This document shows positions 61,476 to 64,000 of a stretch of 64,000 nucleotides of DNA, one piece after another. Position numbers and translations under genes: made by a program. The stretch is from Candidatus Schekmanbacteria bacterium (GTDB lineage Bacteria; Schekmanbacteria; GWA2-38-11; J061). The stretch's first letter is position 1, and each line of letters starts with the position of its first letter. Under the pieces are notes generated by a model. The model made no database searches. It worked only from the letters and a program-made list of their open reading frames with translations, and was not told where the DNA came from. The stretch covers positions 124,001 to 188,000 of the forward strand of contig JACRJM010000003.1 of assembly GCA_016219965.1 (NCBI GenBank), written 5' to 3'.

Positions 61476-61504
61476 TTGACACATCTTCCATGCTTTGGTA
61501 GAGT
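61476..61504 (+). promoter_or_regulatory. Promoter of the DUF2889 gene
   Basis: TTGACA (61476-61481), 17 bp, TAGAGT (61499-61504). A perfect -35 and a fair -10 at ideal spacing. Confidence 0.55.
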
Positions 61505-61518
61505 TAGCTCAAGCTAAC
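61503..61518. promoter_or_regulatory. Perfect palindrome overlapping the transcription start, candidate operator
   Basis: GTTAGCT-CA-AGCTAAC, seven-base arms, begins in the -10 box and would cover the start site (near 61511). This is the usual placement of a repressor operator. Confidence 0.55.
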
Positions 61519-61531
61519 GGAAGGAAACTAC

Positions 61532-62179
61532 ATGTCCATATTTATACGAAACATTCTTATAGACCTCGATGAAGCACAGGAAAACGTCATGCGCGTTTCA
61601 GCCCACATGAAAGACGTTGTCCATGATATCAGGGTGAGCCTTTTCGTGTCGCTTCCTGATTACACCATAATAGATGTTTCCCTTGAAATGAGGGAAACCC
61701 CTGAGAAGGCATGCCAGAAGCTTAACGATGTGATAGGGAGTATAAAGGGGATTAAGATCGAAGCAGGGTTTAATACAAAGATCAAAAGGCTTCTCTCAGG
61801 GAAAACAGGGTGTACTAACGTGCTAAGCCTTCTTACAGTTGCCGCTCCTCTTGTCATAAATATATCATGGTTTCTCTACCGCAAAAAAAACAAGATGAGC
61901 GACGAGGAATACCAGAAGATGAAGCGGGCTGACATGATAGACAAATGCATAGCCTTCAGCGAGACGTCAGATGCCGAGGCTGCAAGAACATCGCTTTCTT
62001 CCGGTGAAGAGGCTATTGTGCGTGACTGCGCAAGGTGCTCTTCAGTGACAAAAGGGGACAACATAAAAAAAAGGCTTACCAATAACATTATGTCCCTTTC
62101 AAAGCTCTTTGATATTCCTGAAGCAACCGTTGAAGAACTTATAAAAGATGTGGAGCTTCTGGAGAAAAAAAACGCCTAA
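61532..62179 (+). CDS. DUF2889-type protein
   Basis: 215 residues. The N-terminal half fits DUF2889 (RNILIDLDEAQENVMRV..., HDIRVSLFVSLPDYTIIDVSLEMRETPEKAC...LNDVIGSIKGIKIEAGF, then SGKTGCTNVLSLL). The middle has one hydrophobic segment near LLTVAAPLVINISWFL and the C-terminus is helical with several cysteines. GGAAGGAA is the ribosome site. Function unknown. Possibly in operon with dprA, 18 bp downstream. Confidence 0.8.
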   Translation: MSIFIRNILIDLDEAQENVMRVSAHMKDVVHDIRVSLFVSLPDYTIIDVSLEMRETPEKACQKLNDVIGSIKGIKIEAGFNTKIKRLLSGKTGCTNVLSLLTVAAPLVINISWFLYRKKNKMSDEEYQKMKRADMIDKCIAFSETSDAEAARTSLSSGEEAIVRDCARCSSVTKGDNIKKRLTNNIMSLSKLFDIPEATVEELIKDVELLEKKNA

Positions 62180-62197
62180 CCTTTTAAGCTGTGTTCT

Positions 62198-63304
62198 ATG
62201 AGCCGTGAAAACTGGATAGCACTTAATCTTATTGCCGGTATCGAAGGGCGTGTTTTCACCTCGCTGATTTCGCATTTTGGTTCTCCTTCGAATGTACTTG
62301 CCGCTTCAAAAGATGAACTCCTTAAGGTAAATGGAATAAGCAGGAAAGAAGCTGATGCAGTAGTTTCCATGAAAGGAGGAGAAAGGCTCGATGCAGAGCT
62401 TGCGGCTATTAACAAAAACAATATAAAGGTAACAACGCTTGAAGATGAGGATTATCCTGCACTTTTAAAGGAAATAGATACGCCTCCTCCGGTCATTTAT
62501 GTAAAAGGCAGCCTGCCATCTCAATTTCTCGGGATTGCCGTAGTGGGAACAAGAAAACCGTCAAGCTACGGTCTTCTAATGGCAGAGAGGCTGGTATCTG
62601 AAATTGCAGGGGCAGGGATAGTAACAGTGAGCGGTATGGCGCGAGGTATTGATACGGCAGCGCACAAGTCTGCCCTTTCCAAAGGAGGATTCACCGTAGC
62701 AGTGCTCGGTTGCGGCGTTGACAGGGTTTACCCGCCGGAGAATAAAAAACTTTATGATGAGATCGCAGATAAGGGAGCAGTTATTTCCGAATTCCCGATG
62801 GGAACCTTTCCCCATAAAGCCAATTTCCCGAGACGTAACCGCATAATAAGCGGCATGAGCAAGGCTGCCCTTATTATAGAAGCCGGAGAAAAGAGCGGCA
62901 CCCTTATCACTGCCCGCTTTGCCCTTGAGCAGGGACGCGATGTTTTAGCTGTACCGGGAAGAGTGACATCTTCAGAGAGCAGGGGAACAAACGACCTCAT
63001 AAGAAAAGGCGCAAGACTTGTTGAGACTTTCAGTGATATCTGTGAAGAGCTTGATCTCAAAATCAAGACAGACAAAAAAAATTCAACGAAAAATACAGAG
63101 AAAAACAATCTGACAACTGTTCCGCAAAACCTCAGCGATGAAGAAAGAAGACTGCTCGGTGTTTTAAGCGATGAACCGCTTCATATAGATAAGATTGTCC
63201 GTAATTCAGGTTTGCCAGCCGGGAAAGCATCATCTATACTTATGAAGCTTGAAATAGAAGGGCTTATCCGGCAAACAGCCGGGAAACTTTTTTTAAGATT
63301 GTGA
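62198..63304 (+). CDS. dprA: DNA processing protein DprA/Smf
   Basis: 368 residues. N-terminal helix-hairpin-helix (FGSPSNVLAASKDELLKVNGIS), the Rossmann-like DprA core (VVGTRKPSSYG, SGMARGIDTAAHKSAL, AVLGCGVDRVYPPENKKL, FPMGTFPHKANFPRRNRII, EAGEKSGTLITARFALEQGRDVLAVPG) and a C-terminal winged helix. It binds incoming single-stranded DNA and loads RecA in transformation; many non-competent bacteria keep it. Confidence 0.97.
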   Translation: MSRENWIALNLIAGIEGRVFTSLISHFGSPSNVLAASKDELLKVNGISRKEADAVVSMKGGERLDAELAAINKNNIKVTTLEDEDYPALLKEIDTPPPVIYVKGSLPSQFLGIAVVGTRKPSSYGLLMAERLVSEIAGAGIVTVSGMARGIDTAAHKSALSKGGFTVAVLGCGVDRVYPPENKKLYDEIADKGAVISEFPMGTFPHKANFPRRNRIISGMSKAALIIEAGEKSGTLITARFALEQGRDVLAVPGRVTSSESRGTNDLIRKGARLVETFSDICEELDLKIKTDKKNSTKNTEKNNLTTVPQNLSDEERRLLGVLSDEPLHIDKIVRNSGLPAGKASSILMKLEIEGLIRQTAGKLFLRL

Positions 63305-63311
63305 GGTCGGA

Positions 63312-64000
63312 TTGACTAAGCAGACAGAGACTACACCGAAGAAGAGAAGGACTATCATAGCGATAGTAAGCTTCGTCCTCCTCTTTGTTGTTCTCCTTAC
63401 AATGGAGATTTCAACGCAGAACATAGCGACGTCATCTCCCATCGCCAACTATGTAATCTTTTATTCCTTTTACAACATTAATTTTATCCTTCTTCTTGTG
63501 CTCTTCTATCTTGTCATAAGAAACCTCGTAAAACTGTATTTTGAGCGGCAGCGGCGTGTACCCGGAGCCAAGTTCAGGACAAAGCTGATAGTTTCCTTTT
63601 TCCTTCTTACCATAATCCCATCGGTGCTGCTCTTCCTGTTTGCCCGGGTCCTGATAGCCCAGACAATAGAATACTGGTTCAGTGTCCCCATAGAGCAGTC
63701 ATTGAAAGGGGCAATAGATGTTTCAGACCAGTACAACAAAACCCGCCTTGAGAAGTCGCTGCATTTTTCTTCGCTTATAGGAAAAACCGTAGTACGCAGG
63801 AACCTTCTTGCTCCGCGCAACAACACCCATCTGAAGAATTATCTTAATGCAAAACTCAGGGAGTATGACCTTGACTCTATTTTTATCTACAATGATAAAG
63901 GAAATGAGATAATCCATATAGACACCGGAAAGAAAGGGGAACCCAAACCTGACAAGAAACTCATAGCGCAGTCATTGCTAGGGAAGAAATATACCAAGGT
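63312..64000 (+). CDS. NtrY-like sensor histidine kinase, N-terminal part
   Basis: About 229 residues from TTG 63312 (GAGG 5 bp upstream) to the window edge, so partial. Basic head KKRR, membrane helices (about 14-35, 47-72 and 88-113), then a periplasmic sensor. The helix arrangement and FRTKLIVSFFLLTIIPSVLLFLFA match NtrY-type kinases. HisKA and HATPase domains would lie outside the window. It follows dprA by 7 bp. Confidence 0.8.
   Translation, partial: MTKQTETTPKKRRTIIAIVSFVLLFVVLLTMEISTQNIATSSPIANYVIFYSFYNINFILLLVLFYLVIRNLVKLYFERQRRVPGAKFRTKLIVSFFLLTIIPSVLLFLFARVLIAQTIEYWFSVPIEQSLKGAIDVSDQYNKTRLEKSLHFSSLIGKTVVRRNLLAPRNNTHLKNYLNAKLREYDLDSIFIYNDKGNEIIHIDTGKKGEPKPDKKLIAQSLLGKKYTK

Overview
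The window is about 64 kb of moderately AT-rich bacterial chromosome, densely coded on both strands, with no rRNA, tRNA, CRISPR array, phage block or insertion sequence that I could find. A Gram-negative, at least facultatively anaerobic and motile or surface-responsive bacterium is the best reading: a tungsten-type aldehyde:ferredoxin oxidoreductase, ferredoxin-type Fe-S clusters, many radical SAM enzymes, an Rrf2 regulator with cysteines, a full chemotaxis set, sigma-54 promoters, a c-di-GMP-type riboswitch and a periplasmic PBP4-type peptidase. The mixture resembles deep-branching 'delta-like' lineages (Nitrospirota-, Desulfo- or Schekmanbacteria-like), but that placement is inference only; no marker gene in the window settles it.

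Layout. (1) 1-2672: end of a hybrid histidine kinase. (2) 2825-9194: a redox module: flavin oxidoreductase, a convergent TetR regulator, then aldehyde:ferredoxin oxidoreductase, MoaD-like protein, ferredoxin/FrhB fusion and a Rossmann reductase. (3) 9228-11839: VanZ-like protein, TPR protein and ArnT-like glycosyltransferase. (4) 12173-24343: a sigma-54 promoter followed by a collinear chemotaxis cluster (cheY, cheX, a CheX-pseudoreceiver fusion, cheA, cheW, an MCP with a haem motif and a CZB domain, cheR, cheD, cheY, cheX-like, cheB, HDOD protein). (5) 24362-29379: three radical SAM proteins on the minus strand, one fused to a glycosyltransferase, behind a second sigma-54-type promoter, then an Rrf2 regulator. 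(6) 30064-43327: surface-polysaccharide functions (three deacetylase-like proteins, GT2, GT4 and GT39 enzymes) interrupted by a CHASE4-type hybrid kinase. (7) 43449-46569: an untracked cysteine-rich mini-protein immediately upstream of an AmmeMemoRadiSam-type radical SAM enzyme, an Fe-S aldo/keto reductase and a Crp/Fnr regulator. (8) 46634-51180: a GEMM-type riboswitch with its own terminator in front of a secreted acidic DUF5666 protein, then an alanine-dehydrogenase-like protein, CoA-transferase and DUF3343 protein. (9) 51183-51510: three related large palindromes. (10) 51537-64000: TldD-like protein, small proteins, PBP4-type peptidase, AarF kinase, RNase R, DUF2889 protein, DprA and the start of an NtrY-like kinase.

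How it fits together. Signal transduction dominates: three large sensor kinases, a complete chemotaxis pathway with three CheX-type phosphatases, a riboswitch and two sigma-54 promoters. The sigma-54 elements precede both the chemotaxis cluster and the radical SAM/glycosyltransferase cluster, so motility and surface-polymer remodelling may share an activator. The strongest candidates for something undescribed are the radical SAM/GT2 trio, the Cys-rich mini-protein paired with the AmmeMemoRadiSam enzyme, the palindrome family at 51.2-51.5 kb, and the riboswitch whose P1 strand can be traced into a mutually exclusive terminator.
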